NCBI RefSeq assembly: GCF_003612015.1
Contig: NZ_RARB01000003.1
Span: 455,673-519,672, forward strand
Reading direction: 5' to 3'
Source of the DNA: Pantoea piersonii
GTDB taxonomy: Bacteria; Pseudomonadota; Gammaproteobacteria; Enterobacterales; Enterobacteriaceae
Length of the DNA stretch: 64,000 bases
The notes under the pieces were generated by a model. That model was not told the origin of the DNA and did not search any database. It saw nothing but the letters and a program-made list of their open reading frames with translations. This document shows, piece after piece, positions 1-10,159 of the stretch (position 1 is its first letter; every line of letters starts with the position of its first letter). The position numbers and the translations under genes are program-made.

Positions 1-1434
1 TGGAAAAGCGTGAGCCGTGGCGAGATCTATCGCGGGCTGGCGACGCTGTTCGGCCACCGTTACATCACGCAGTATCAGCCGGTTAAAGATGAGGGCGGTA
101 CAGTTATCGGCATCCTGTTCGTCGGCGTACAAATCGATAAGCAATACGCGCTGATGCGCGACAAAGTGCTGGCGCGCAAGCTGGGCGACAGCGGCCATTT
201 CTACGTGCTGAACGGCGCGCCAGGCGCAGCACAGGGACAGTATCTCTTTGCCGCGCAAAATGAAGGCAAGCAGCCAGTCTGGGACGCCAGCGTGCAGCAG
301 GCGCTGCTGAGCCAGCCGCAGGGCGTGCAGGAAGTCGAGCTGGATGGCGAAAGCAAAATGCTGGCATGGCAACAGCTTCCGGGCTGGAACTGGATTATCG
401 TCGGCGAAGTGAGCCGCGACACGCTGCTGGCGCCGATTACCCACAGCCGCAACCTGTTTATGCTGACCGGCCTGGCGCTGGTGCTGATTTTTGCGTTGGG
501 CTTCGTGCTGTACAGCCGCCGCGCCATTACCCGACCGCTGCAGCAGGTGATCCACCTGGCCGAGCAGTACGCGGCGGGTAACCTGCGCGTGCATCTGGAC
601 ACCCAACGCCATGACGAAGTCGGCCAGCTGATTAGCGCGATTAACGGCATCGGCGACGGGCTGGAAAAGATTGTCAGCCAGGTACGCGTCGCCGCGCAGG
701 AGATCAGCGACGGCACCGATACCATCGCTGCCAGCAGCCTCAATATCAGCGAGCAGATCGGTCGCCAGGCGAGCAGCGTCGAAGAGACTTCAGCCAGCAT
801 GGAACAGTTCGGCGCGACGGTAGAGCATACTGCCGATAACCTGCGTCAGGCGATGACGCTGGTAGCGGAAGCGAGCGGCCTGGTGACGCACGGCAGCCAG
901 ACGGTGAGCCGTTCGGTGAATACCATGTCGGCGATCCAGGTCTCTTCTAAGAGCATTGCCGATATCACGCACGTTATCGAATCCATCGCTTTCCAGACCA
1001 ATATCCTCGCGCTTAACGCGGCGGTAGAAGCGGCGCGCGCGGGCGAGCACGGACGCGGCTTCGCGGTGGTGGCGGCGGAAGTACGCGCGCTGGCGCAGCG
1101 CAGCGCGCAGGCGGCGAAAGAGATCGACGGCCTGATCGCCACCTCGATCCGCAACGTCTCAGAAGGTCACCAGCTGTCGCAGCAGACCCACGACGCCATG
1201 ACCCATATCGTGTCGCATATCGAACAGGTGCAGGCGCTGATGAGCGAAATCAACGTCGCAGCGCAGGAGCAGGCGGCAGGCATTGGGCAGGTCAACCTGG
1301 CGATGAATCAGATTAGTCAGGCGACCCATGAAAATAGCGAGCTGATGGCGCAGGCGGATGCTTCGGCGCAGAACCTGAGCCACAAAGGTCATCATCTGAC
1401 GCAGTTAGTCAGCGTATTTCATCTGAAATCCTGA
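1..1434 (+). CDS. Methyl-accepting chemotaxis protein, 5' end missing
   Basis: This is the C-terminal part of a transmembrane chemoreceptor; the reading frame is open to the first base, so the true start lies upstream. The visible part opens with a Cache-type periplasmic sensor (roughly the first 145 residues), then a hydrophobic segment ([20 protein letters not shown], bases about 454-516). A HAMP linker and a long cytoplasmic signalling coiled coil follow. The hairpin tip that binds CheA/CheW is clear ([20 protein letters not shown], then [18 protein letters not shown]). The protein ends VSVFHLKS, so it lacks the C-terminal NWETF-type pentapeptide that recruits CheR/CheB in Tar/Tsr. The sensor resembles Cache_3/Cache_2 fusion receptors; the ligand cannot be told from sequence. 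The receptor family is certain. Confidence 0.93.
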   Translation, partial: WKSVSRGEIYRGLATLFGHRYITQYQPVKDEGGTVIGILFVGVQIDKQYALMRDKVLARKLGDSGHFYVLNGAPGAAQGQYLFAAQNEGKQPVWDASVQQALLSQPQGVQEVELDGESKMLAWQQLPGWNWIIVGEVSRDTLLAPITHSRNLFMLTGLALVLIFALGFVLYSRRAITRPLQQVIHLAEQYAAGNLRVHLDTQRHDEVGQLISAINGIGDGLEKIVSQVRVAAQEISDGTDTIAASSLNISEQIGRQASSVEETSASMEQFGATVEHTADNLRQAMTLVAEASGLVTHGSQTVSRSVNTMSAIQVSSKSIADITHVIESIAFQTNILALNAAVEAARAGEHGRGFAVVAAEVRALAQRSAQAAKEIDGLIATSIRNVSEGHQLSQQTHDAMTHIVSHIEQVQALMSEINVAAQEQAAGIGQVNLAMNQISQATHENSELMAQADASAQNLSHKGHHLTQLVSVFHLKS

Positions 1435-1443
1435 CCCTCTTTT

Positions 1444-1475
1444 GGGACGGTGGCTTACACTTACTGCACCGTCCC
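1444..1475 (+). other. Hairpin between the chemoreceptor gene and bsmA
   Basis: A 9-bp perfect stem (GGGACGGTG with CACCGTCCC) and a 14-nt loop lie between the chemoreceptor stop and the bsmA ribosome binding site (GGAGG, 1479-1483). No T-run follows, so it is not a canonical intrinsic terminator. It could be a weak terminator or an mRNA 3'-end structure. Confidence 0.45.
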
Positions 1476-1490
1476 TCTGGAGGAAACGTT

Positions 1491-1817
1491 ATGCGTTACG
1501 CTTACTTACTGACAATGGCGCTGCTGTTAAGCGGCTGCTCGGCGATGAAAACCACGCCGCAACCGCCGCCTGCGCCCACTCACCAGGCGCAGGAGATCAC
1601 GCGCGCGCAGAGCGCCGGTTTGCCAAGGCTCGGCAGCATCACCACGCAGGTACGCGGTTCGCCGGATGACGCGCAGCGTTCGCTGGCGGCGGAGGCCAAT
1701 CAGCGCGGCGCGGTTTACTATCAGGTGATTATGCTGGACGAAACGGTGACGCCGGGATACTGGTACGGCACGGCGATCCTGTACGGCGCATCACCCACCG
1801 CTGGCGCGCATCAGTAA
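1491..1817 (+). CDS. bsmA: BsmA-like lipoprotein, DUF1471 (biofilm and peroxide stress)
   Basis: This is a 108-residue lipoprotein with a signal peptide and lipobox LLLSGC (Cys16), so it is probably anchored in the outer membrane. The mature part carries a DUF1471 (YhcN/BhsA) domain with the family's VRGSPDDAQRSLAAEANQRG and YWYGTAILY stretches. It matches E. coli BsmA (YjfO), which is linked to biofilm and peroxide stress responses; the molecular activity is unknown. The start has a strong ribosome binding site (GGAGG, about 8 bp upstream). Its 3' end overlaps the 3' end of the convergent aidB by 27 bp. In E. coli the same genes are also close together, which supports the assignment. Confidence 0.87.
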   Translation: MRYAYLLTMALLLSGCSAMKTTPQPPPAPTHQAQEITRAQSAGLPRLGSITTQVRGSPDDAQRSLAAEANQRGAVYYQVIMLDETVTPGYWYGTAILYGASPTAGAHQ

Positions 1818-3419
1818 GCGCTCAGCCACCAGGTTTTCCAGCGGACGGACGCCGCGACTGTCGAGCCACTGCCGGCACCATGCATCCGCCAGCGGCGGCT
1901 CGGCATATTTCAACAGCTGCGCGCCCGTCGCCAGCAGAAACAGGCGCTGGGCGGTGTCACGTGCCTGGCTCTCCTGCAGCCGGTTCAGGCGCAGTTTTAG
2001 CTGTCGCCAGCCAGCGTCAAACAGACGATTGACGCCCCTGACCGCGTCGAACTCCTGATTCAGCATCTCCATTACGCCCGGCTGCTTACGCAGCACGCGT
2101 AGCACGTCCAGGCACATCACGTTGCCCGATCCCTCCCAGATGCTGTTGACCGGCATATCGCGATAGAGACGCGGCAGCTCGCTCTCTTCGCAGTAGCCGA
2201 TGCCGCCCAGCACCTCCATCGCTTCAGCCACAAACGGCATTCCCGCTTTGCAGACGGCGTATTTTGCCGCTGGGGTGAAGAGCCGCGCGAACACGCCTTC
2301 CAGCGGCTGCGCCGGTTGCGACCAGGCGCGCGCCAGCCGCATCAGCAGCGCCGTTTGTCCTTCAAGCTGCAGCGCCTGCGCCGCTAACACCTGGCGCATC
2401 AGCGGCTGATCCACCAGATTTTTACCCATAACCTGACGCTGGTGCGCATGGTAAAGCGCAACGGAGAAGGCGCGCCGCATCTGACCATGGCTGCCGAGGG
2501 CGCAGTCGAAACGGGTCATACCGCCCATTTTGAGTATCATGCGCACGCCGTCGCCCTCTTCCCCCAGCAGCCAGCCGGTAGCGTCCTGAAACTCCGCTTC
2601 GCTGCTGGCGTTGGCGCGGTTGCCCAGCTTATCTTTTAGCCGCTCAAGGCGAATGGCATTGCGCGTGCCGTCCGGCAGCAGACGCGGCAGGAAGAAGCAG
2701 CTTAATCCACTGCCGCTTTGCGCCAGGATCAGGTGTGCGTCGCTCTGCGGCACGGAAAAGAACCATTTATGGCCGGTGATGCGCCAGAGTGAGCCGGGCG
2801 CGCGATCCGCCAGCGGCTCCGCGCGCGTGGTGTTGGTGGTGACGTCGCTGCCGCCCTGCTTTTCCGTCATGCCCATGCCGATCAGCAAACCGCGCTTCTG
2901 ATCGCCCGGCAGCGCGTGGGTGTCGTAGCGATCGCTGAGCAGCGGGTCGCGCCAGTCGCTGAAGGCGTCGGGCAACCAGCGTTGCAGCAGTGGTATGGCG
3001 GCGTGTGTCATGGTCGCCGGACAGAGCGTGCCCGCCTCGACCTGAGCGTGAAGGATAAAGCGCGCGGCGCGCGCCACCATGGCGCGATCGAGCACGTCGG
3101 GCTGCCAGCTGAGGTTGTGCAGGCGGCTGGCGCAGACGCCCTGCATCAGCAGGTGCCAGGCGGGATGAAAACGCACCTCGTCGATGCGTACGCCGCGTGC
3201 GTCGTAGCGCTGCAGCTCCGGCGGCGCGGCGTTGGCCAGCCGCCCCAGCTCCAGCGACTCGGCGCCCCCAAGCTGCGCGCCTACCGACGCCAGCCACTCG
3301 CGATCCCACTCCGCGCCTTCGCGCGCCAGCGCTTCGCGCAGCGGCGTGTCGGAGAGAAAGAGATTACTGTTGCTAAGGGGCTGCGGCTGATTAAAAACGG
3401 TGTGGGTTGTCCAGGTCAT
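1791..3419 (-). CDS. aidB: AidB, acyl-CoA dehydrogenase family alkylation-response protein
   Basis: This is a flavin-dependent acyl-CoA dehydrogenase homologue. In E. coli it belongs to the Ada adaptive response to alkylating agents, has weak isovaleryl-CoA dehydrogenase activity and binds DNA. Recognisable stretches include LLIGMGMTEKQGGSDV, GHKWFFSVPQSDAH, ILKMGGMTRFDCALGSH and EVLGGIGYCEESELPRLYRD. The start chosen is the ATG at 3419 (protein MTWTTHTVFNQP), preceded by GAGGAG; a longer reading from 3434 would place that ribosome binding site inside the gene. This gives 542 residues, against 541 in E. coli. The gene runs tail to tail into bsmA. I did not find an Ada operator with certainty. 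Confidence 0.94.
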   Translation of the reverse strand: MTWTTHTVFNQPQPLSNSNLFLSDTPLREALAREGAEWDREWLASVGAQLGGAESLELGRLANAAPPELQRYDARGVRIDEVRFHPAWHLLMQGVCASRLHNLSWQPDVLDRAMVARAARFILHAQVEAGTLCPATMTHAAIPLLQRWLPDAFSDWRDPLLSDRYDTHALPGDQKRGLLIGMGMTEKQGGSDVTTNTTRAEPLADRAPGSLWRITGHKWFFSVPQSDAHLILAQSGSGLSCFFLPRLLPDGTRNAIRLERLKDKLGNRANASSEAEFQDATGWLLGEEGDGVRMILKMGGMTRFDCALGSHGQMRRAFSVALYHAHQRQVMGKNLVDQPLMRQVLAAQALQLEGQTALLMRLARAWSQPAQPLEGVFARLFTPAAKYAVCKAGMPFVAEAMEVLGGIGYCEESELPRLYRDMPVNSIWEGSGNVMCLDVLRVLRKQPGVMEMLNQEFDAVRGVNRLFDAGWRQLKLRLNRLQESQARDTAQRLFLLATGAQLLKYAEPPLADAWCRQWLDSRGVRPLENLVAERLLMRASGG

Positions 3420-3504
3420 AACCACTCCTCGCAATGCGTGTCCCGATAAGTATGGGAGAGCGCTGCGTGGTTATGCCTGGATCTGAAAGGTTTTGCGGCG
3501 GCGA

Positions 3505-4239
3505 TCACGCCCCGCGCTGGCGTACCGCTTCGAACAGGCAGACGCCGGTCGCGACAGAGACGTTAAGCGATGAAACGCTGCCCGCCATCGGGATACTGAT
3601 CAGCTCGTCGCAGTGCTCGCGCGTCAGACGGCGCATGCCTTCGCCTTCTGCGCCCATCACCAGTGCCATTGGCCCGGTCATTTTGCTCTGATAGAGCGTA
3701 TGATCCGCTTCGCCAGCGGTGCCTACTACCCAGATGTTGTATTCCTGCAGCAGACGCAGCGTGCGCGCCAGGTTGGTGACGCGGATCAGCGGCACGTTCT
3801 CCGCCGCGCCGCTGGCGACTTTCTTCGCGGTAGCGTTGAGCGAGGCGGAACGATCTTTCGGCACGATTACCGCATGCACGCCTGCGGCGTCGGCGCTGCG
3901 CAGGCAGGCACCAAGGTTATGCGGATCGGTAACGCCATCCAGCACCAGCAGCAGCGGTTTTTCCAGACTCGCCAGCAAATCCGGCAGGTCGCCTTCCTGG
4001 TACTGACGGCCAGGTTTAATGCGCGCCACAATGCCCTGATGCACGCCGCCTTCAACCTGACCATCCAGCCACTGGCGGTTCGCCAGCTGGATAACGATGC
4101 CCTGAGCTTCCAGCGCCGCCACCAACGGCTGCAGGCGACGATCGTCACGGCCCTTGAGGATAAAGACTTCCTGGAAGCGCTGAGGATCGCGCTCCAGCAG
4201 CGCCTGCACGGCATGGATACCAAAAATAATTTCGCTCAT
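3505..4239 (-). CDS. rlmB: 23S rRNA (Gm2251) 2'-O-methyltransferase RlmB
   Basis: RlmB is a SPOUT-class methyltransferase that methylates the ribose of G2251 in the P-loop of 23S rRNA using SAM. The protein has 244 residues. An N-terminal substrate-binding domain (about 1-80) is followed by the knotted SpoU domain with the three diagnostic motifs: [23 protein letters not shown], and [18 protein letters not shown] near the C-terminus. It sits downstream of rnr in the same direction, separated by 83 bp that contain a long hairpin. Both genes act on RNA and probably share a transcript with nsrR, as in E. coli. Confidence 0.96.
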   Translation of the reverse strand: MSEIIFGIHAVQALLERDPQRFQEVFILKGRDDRRLQPLVAALEAQGIVIQLANRQWLDGQVEGGVHQGIVARIKPGRQYQEGDLPDLLASLEKPLLLVLDGVTDPHNLGACLRSADAAGVHAVIVPKDRSASLNATAKKVASGAAENVPLIRVTNLARTLRLLQEYNIWVVGTAGEADHTLYQSKMTGPMALVMGAEGEGMRRLTREHCDELISIPMAGSVSSLNVSVATGVCLFEAVRQRGA

Positions 4240-4273
4240 CGATCTGCTCAGTTAAGAATTGAATGGACTTCAG

Positions 4274-4304
4274 CGGACGCTTTCTGCTGCGCAGAAAGCG
4301 TCCG
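4274..4304 (-). other. 14-bp perfect hairpin in the rnr-rlmB gap
   Basis: A perfect 14-bp inverted repeat (CGGACGCTTTCTGC and its complement) flanks a 3-nt loop in the short space between the rnr stop and the rlmB start. There is no T-run on either side, so it does not look like a plain intrinsic terminator. A transcript stabiliser or processing site is more likely. Confidence 0.6.
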
Positions 4305-4322
4305 TTAACGCATCAGGCCGAA

Positions 4323-6752
4323 TCAGGCCTGCTTTTTCGCGGCGCGCTTCGCCTTTGTGGCGGCGGCGATTTTACGGGTTTTTTCCGACGGGGTTTTGCT
4401 TTTTTTCTCTTTCTTCCCTTTCTCCGGCGTCGACTTGCCGTCGCGGAAAGCTTCGTTCGGTTCGAAGTTGCCTTTTTTACCTAACTGACGACGACGCTTC
4501 GGCGGCGCTTTGCCTTCGCGCTTCGCCTTGTCGCGCGCGGTTTTGCCCTCGCCGCGCGGCTGGCGCTGGCTGGAGATCAGCGCGAAGTCGATCTTACGCT
4601 CGTCCAGATGCACCGCCTCGACCCGAACTTCAACCGCATCGCCCAGACGATAAGTGCGTCCGCCCGACTCGCCGATCAGACGCTGCCCCACCGGATCGAA
4701 GCGGTAGTAGTCGTTGTCCAGCGAAGAGACGTGCACCAGTCCGTCGATAAAGAGATCGTTCAGGCGCACAAAGAAGCCGAAGCCGGTCACGCTGGAGATC
4801 ACGCCGTTAAAGGTGTTGCCAACCTGATCCTGCATAAAGTCGCATTTCAGCCAGTCGGCGACGTCGCGCGTGGCCTCGTCAGCGCGGCGCTCCGTCATGG
4901 AACAGTGCTGACCCAGCTGCAGCATCTGCTGCATCTCATAGTGGTAGCCGCCGGTCGCCGTGGTGTTACCTTTCACCTCGCCTTCGGCCTGCGCCAGCAG
5001 ATATTTAATGGCGCGGTGCAGCAGCAGGTCGGGATAACGACGGATCGGCGAGGTAAAGTGCGCGTATGACTGCAGCGCCAGACCGAAGTGTCCGCGGTTT
5101 TCCGGATCGTAGACCGCCTGCTTCATTGAGCGCAGCAGCATGGTTTGCAGCATTTCCGCATCTGGACGATCGGCGATCTGCGTCAGCAGCTCGGCGTAGT
5201 CGATCGGTTCCGGTTTGGTGCCGCCTGGCAGCGAGAGGCCCAGTTCGTTGAGCACGGTGCGGAAGCTGGTAATGCTGTCGTCGCTGGGACGATCGTGATC
5301 GCGGAACAGCGCTGGTTCCTGATGTTTCTCGACAAAGCGCGCCGAGGCGATGTTGGCGAGGATCATGCACTCTTCGATCAGCTTGTGTGCGTCGTTGCGC
5401 ACGGTGCGCTCTACGCGTTCAATACGACGTTCCGCATTGAAGATAAACTTCGCTTCTTCGGTCTCAAACGAGATGCCGCCGCGCGACTCGCGCGCTTTTT
5501 CCAGCACCTTATACATGCTATGCAGCTCTTCCAGCGGCTTCAGCAACGGCGCGTACTGTTCGCACAGCTCCGGGTTGCCCTGCAGGATATTCCACACTTT
5601 GGTGTAAGTCAGACGCGCGTGCGAGTTCATTACTGCTTCATAGTGCTTAAAGCCGGTCAGCTTGCCCGCGGAGGAGATAGTCATCTCGCACACCATGCAG
5701 AGGCGATCGACCTGCGGATTCAGCGAGCAGAGCCCGTTGGAGAGCACTTCCGGCAGCATGGGGACCACCTGCGACGGGAAATAGACTGAGGTGCCGCGCT
5801 GAAGCGCTTCGTCATCCAGCGGCGTGCCGGGACGCACATAGTAGCTGACGTCGGCGATGGCGACCCACAGGCGCCAGCCGCCGCCGCGTTTTTTCTCGCA
5901 GTAGACCGCATCGTCGAAATCGCGCGCATCTTCGCCATCGATAGTGACCAGCGGCAGCTTACGCAGATCGATACGCCCTCTTTTCGCCTCTTCAGGCACC
6001 TCTTCGCTGAGCTTGCTGACCTGTTTCTCTACTTCAGGCGGCCAGCTGTGCGGAATTTCATGGGTGCGCAAGGCCATATCGACCGCGAGGCCGGTGCCCA
6101 TATTGTCGCCGAGGATCTCCGCGACTTTACCAATGGCTTTGGTGCGGCGCGTCGGACGCTGCATCAGCTCGACCACAACGACCGAGCCCATACGCGCTTG
6201 CATCGTCTCTTCCGGCGGAATAAGAATGTCAAAGCTGAGACGGCTGTCGTCCGGCACAACAAAGCCCGCGCCCGCATCGGTGAAGTAACGGCCGACGATT
6301 TGGTTGTTGCGCGGTTCCAGCACGCGCACGACGCGCGCTTCGCGGCGTCCTTTGCGATCGGCGCCCAGCGGCTGCGCCAGGATAACGTCGCCGTGCATAC
6401 ACATTTTCATCTGCTCGGCAGAGAGATAGAGGTCATCCTTCTGGCCCTCTACGCGCAGAAAGCCGTAGCCGTCGCGGTGGCCGATGACCTTGCCGCGCAG
6501 CAGATCAAGCCGTTCCGGCAGCGCATAGCACTGGCGACGGGTAAAGACCAGCTGGCCGTCACGCTCCATGGCGCGCAGACGACGACGCAGCGCTTCCAGG
6601 TGCTCTTCGTCGGTGAGGTTCAGTTCCTGCGCCAGCTCGTCGCGGCTGGCAGGTTTTTCGCGTTTTTCCAGATGAGCCAGAATAAATTCACGGCTCGGAA
6701 TAGGGTTTTCATATTTTTCAGCTTCTCTTTGCTGAAAAGGATCGTTTGACAT
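4323..6752 (-). CDS. rnr: Ribonuclease R
   Basis: RNase R is a processive 3'-5' exoribonuclease that degrades structured RNA, defective rRNA and, with SmpB/tmRNA, non-stop mRNA. The 809-residue protein (E. coli 813) has an N-terminal helix-turn-helix, two cold-shock domains, the RNB catalytic domain and an S1 domain (about 640-725). The RNB domain carries the acidic metal-binding cluster [11 protein letters not shown] and the stretch [20 protein letters not shown]. The C-terminal tail is rich in Lys and Arg, which is typical and helps unwind RNA. The gene starts 16 bp after the nsrR stop, so the two are probably cotranscribed. Confidence 0.97.
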   Translation of the reverse strand: MSNDPFQQREAEKYENPIPSREFILAHLEKREKPASRDELAQELNLTDEEHLEALRRRLRAMERDGQLVFTRRQCYALPERLDLLRGKVIGHRDGYGFLRVEGQKDDLYLSAEQMKMCMHGDVILAQPLGADRKGRREARVVRVLEPRNNQIVGRYFTDAGAGFVVPDDSRLSFDILIPPEETMQARMGSVVVVELMQRPTRRTKAIGKVAEILGDNMGTGLAVDMALRTHEIPHSWPPEVEKQVSKLSEEVPEEAKRGRIDLRKLPLVTIDGEDARDFDDAVYCEKKRGGGWRLWVAIADVSYYVRPGTPLDDEALQRGTSVYFPSQVVPMLPEVLSNGLCSLNPQVDRLCMVCEMTISSAGKLTGFKHYEAVMNSHARLTYTKVWNILQGNPELCEQYAPLLKPLEELHSMYKVLEKARESRGGISFETEEAKFIFNAERRIERVERTVRNDAHKLIEECMILANIASARFVEKHQEPALFRDHDRPSDDSITSFRTVLNELGLSLPGGTKPEPIDYAELLTQIADRPDAEMLQTMLLRSMKQAVYDPENRGHFGLALQSYAHFTSPIRRYPDLLLHRAIKYLLAQAEGEVKGNTTATGGYHYEMQQMLQLGQHCSMTERRADEATRDVADWLKCDFMQDQVGNTFNGVISSVTGFGFFVRLNDLFIDGLVHVSSLDNDYYRFDPVGQRLIGESGGRTYRLGDAVEVRVEAVHLDERKIDFALISSQRQPRGEGKTARDKAKREGKAPPKRRRQLGKKGNFEPNEAFRDGKSTPEKGKKEKKSKTPSEKTRKIAAATKAKRAAKKQA

Positions 6753-6768
6753 AGCGGTTCCTCCGATG

Positions 6769-7212
6769 TCATTTCAGATTCATTGCCACCGGCGGTTCGG
6801 ACAATAAAATTTGGTATAAGGGTTCGTTGCCCTCGACTAAGTCTGCCAGCGTGTAGCTGTCCAGTTCCCGCAGAAACAGCTGTACCGCGTCGTTTAGCGC
6901 TTTTCTTAAGCGGCAGGCTGGCGTGATGGCGCAGGCGCCGCAGTCTACAAGCTGTAGCGGCTCCATTTTGCGCACCACATCACCGATGACGATATCATGC
7001 GGATCCATCCCAAGACGGATGCCGCCATTTTTGCCGCGCGTCGCGGCGATAAAACCCGCACGGCTGAGTTGATTAATGATTTTAACCATATGGTTGCGCG
7101 ACACGCCGTAGGTCTCAGTGACTTCAGTAATACTCGTCATTCTGCCTTCCGGCAAACTGGCCATATAAATTAAAGCTCGCAGACCATAATCGGTAAAACT
7201 TGTCAGCTGCAC
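6769..7212 (-). CDS. nsrR: Rrf2-family nitric-oxide-sensing repressor NsrR
   Basis: NsrR is an Fe-S cluster repressor of nitrosative-stress genes such as hmp and ytfE; nitric oxide destroys the cluster and relieves repression. The 147-residue protein has the Rrf2 winged helix ([44 protein letters not shown]) and Asp8, a residue known as a cluster ligand in an actinobacterial NsrR. The three cysteines are at 91, 94 and 100 (C-x2-C-x5-C). E. coli NsrR has C91, C96 and C102 (C-x4-C-x5-C), so the loop is two residues shorter here. It is the first gene of an nsrR-rnr-rlmB cluster. The identity is firm from sequence and position; the ligand geometry is the open point. Confidence 0.93.
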   Translation of the reverse strand: MQLTSFTDYGLRALIYMASLPEGRMTSITEVTETYGVSRNHMVKIINQLSRAGFIAATRGKNGGIRLGMDPHDIVIGDVVRKMEPLQLVDCGACAITPACRLRKALNDAVQLFLRELDSYTLADLVEGNEPLYQILLSEPPVAMNLK

Positions 7213-7402
7213 AATTACCTCAGTGAATCACCCATGGCGTGTTGATTAACTTCGTTCGCGTTGCGGTTGATTTTAATAGTAAACCGGCTTGCGGTTACTC
7301 TAGATGATAAACCAGAGTCGAACCCAGAGTGTGTTTTTTTCAGCCGAACGGCGATGTGATAAAGCGAAGGGATGATAAGCGGCTTGCTAAGCGGGGAAAC
7401 AG

Positions 7403-7423
7403 AGGCCGGAGCAGCTCCGGCCT
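7403..7423 (-). terminator. Probable purA terminator
   Basis: An 8-bp GC-rich perfect stem (AGGCCGGA with TCCGGCCT) and a 5-nt loop lie just beyond the purA stop. In the purA direction it is followed by CTGTTT, a weak T-run. It separates purA from nsrR. Confidence 0.65.
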
Positions 7424-7431
7424 GTGCAGGA

Positions 7432-8784
<1,353 letters not shown>

Positions 8785-8894
8785 TCAGCACTTTTAGCAT
8801 ACGTTTGCGCGCATTTTTCGCCCGAATTTTGCTCACTACAACATCCTGGGGAAACGGAACGCAAAAGGCACAATTTAGCCGACGGATAAAAGAT

Positions 8895-9095
8895 TCAGGC
8901 ACCGCTGTGTACGCTGAGCATGTAATAAATCACCACGCCCGCGACCACCAGCCCGCCGCCGAAACGGTGCAGCAGACGATCCGGCAGCTGCGCCATGCTG
9001 AGGATCATACGGCGCCAGATGCGCGGCAGAAACATCGGACCCAGGCCTTCCAGCACCAGTACCAGCGCCAGCGCCATCCATATGGTTTTATTCAT
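8895..9095 (-). CDS. yjeT: YjeT, DUF2065 small inner-membrane protein
   Basis: A 66-residue protein with two hydrophobic helices (IWMALALVLVLEGLGPMFLP and GGGLVVAGVVIYYML). It closely matches E. coli YjeT, a DUF2065 protein of unknown function that is conserved between hflC and purA. It follows hflC after a hairpin terminator and precedes purA by 164 bp. Confidence 0.9.
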   Translation of the reverse strand: MNKTIWMALALVLVLEGLGPMFLPRIWRRMILSMAQLPDRLLHRFGGGLVVAGVVIYYMLSVHSGA

Positions 9096-9105
9096 TTACC
9101 ATTCC

Positions 9106-9133
9106 AAAAAAAAGGCCGACATTATTGTCGGCC
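9106..9133 (-). terminator. Intrinsic terminator after hflC
   Basis: On the minus strand a 7-bp stem (GGCCGAC with GTCGGCC) and a 6-nt loop are followed by eight T residues, between hflC and yjeT. This is a canonical rho-independent terminator for the hfq-hflX-hflKC transcript, although yjeT could receive read-through. Confidence 0.85.
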
Positions 9134-9151
9134 CGTAGGTTATAGCAGTTC

Positions 9152-10156
9152 TTATCGCGTCGCGTTAGAGGGCGCTTTCATATATCGGAAGAAATCGCTA
9201 TCCGGGCTGAGCACCATCACGTCCTGATTGCCTTCGAAGCTGTTCTCATAGGCGCGCAGGCTGCGGATAAAGGCGTAGAAGTCCGGATCCTGACTGAACG
9301 CGTCAGCGAAGAGTTTCGCCGCCTCGGCATCGCCGTCGCCGCGCGTAATCAGCGCGCTGCGCTGCGCTTCCGCCAGCGTGCGGGTAACCTGATAGTCCGC
9401 CTGAGCACGCAGTTTTTCCGCCTCTTCCTGACCCTGCGAGCGCTGGCTGCGCGCTACCGCTTCACGTTCGGCGCGCATACGGTTGTAAATCGCGTCCGAA
9501 ACCTCGGTCGGCAGGTTGATCTGCTTAATGCGAACGTCAACAACCTGAATACCCAGCGCCGCCATGCTGTTTGGATTGATTGCCGGCTCTTTGCTGTTGG
9601 TTTCGCGCTCGACGCGCGCCGCCGCGCTGGCGATAGCGTCATCAGCCGCTGGCGTCTGCACGTCGTCGTCGTTGCCGGCGCTGCCGGTATTCAGCGCATC
9701 GCGCACGTCGGTGGTCAGACGGCCGCGGGAGTCCGTCACGATGTCTTTAACGTCAAGACGCCCCATCTCGGAACGCAGACGGTCACTGAACTTACGCTTC
9801 AGCAGCACTTCCGCCTGTGATACGTCGCCGCCGCCCGTCGCCAGGTAGTAGCGGCTGAAATCGCTGATGCGCCATTTGATATAGGAATCAACAATCAGGT
9901 CTTTCTTCTCTTTGGTAACGAAACGATCCGCCTGGTTGTCCATGGTCTGAATACGCGCGTCCAGCGTTTTTACCGTCTCAAGGAAAGGGACTTTCATATG
10001 CAGACCCGGCGCGAACACCTGCGGTTTGTTTTCATCGTCGCGCAGCACTTTACCGAAGCGCATGACGATACCGCGCTCGCCTTCCTGTACCACGAACAGT
10101 GAAGCGTAGAGCGCCACCAGTACAACAATAATGACTACAATTATGGGCTTACGCAT
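9152..10156 (-). CDS. hflC: HflC, SPFH regulator of the FtsH protease
   Basis: HflC forms with HflK a large inner-membrane complex that surrounds FtsH and controls its access to membrane substrates and to lambda CII. The 334-residue protein has one N-terminal membrane anchor (about residues 5-22), then a periplasmic SPFH/band-7 domain with VVQEGERGIVMRFGKV and SYIKWRISDFSRYYLATGG. A Glu/Arg/Ala-rich coiled coil follows (about 220-270), with a C-terminal motif AFIRSLRAYENSF. It starts 3 bp after the hflK stop, so the pair are translationally linked. Confidence 0.97.
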   Translation of the reverse strand: MRKPIIVVIIVVLVALYASLFVVQEGERGIVMRFGKVLRDDENKPQVFAPGLHMKVPFLETVKTLDARIQTMDNQADRFVTKEKKDLIVDSYIKWRISDFSRYYLATGGGDVSQAEVLLKRKFSDRLRSEMGRLDVKDIVTDSRGRLTTDVRDALNTGSAGNDDDVQTPAADDAIASAAARVERETNSKEPAINPNSMAALGIQVVDVRIKQINLPTEVSDAIYNRMRAEREAVARSQRSQGQEEAEKLRAQADYQVTRTLAEAQRSALITRGDGDAEAAKLFADAFSQDPDFYAFIRSLRAYENSFEGNQDVMVLSPDSDFFRYMKAPSNATR

Positions 10157-10159
10157 CGA

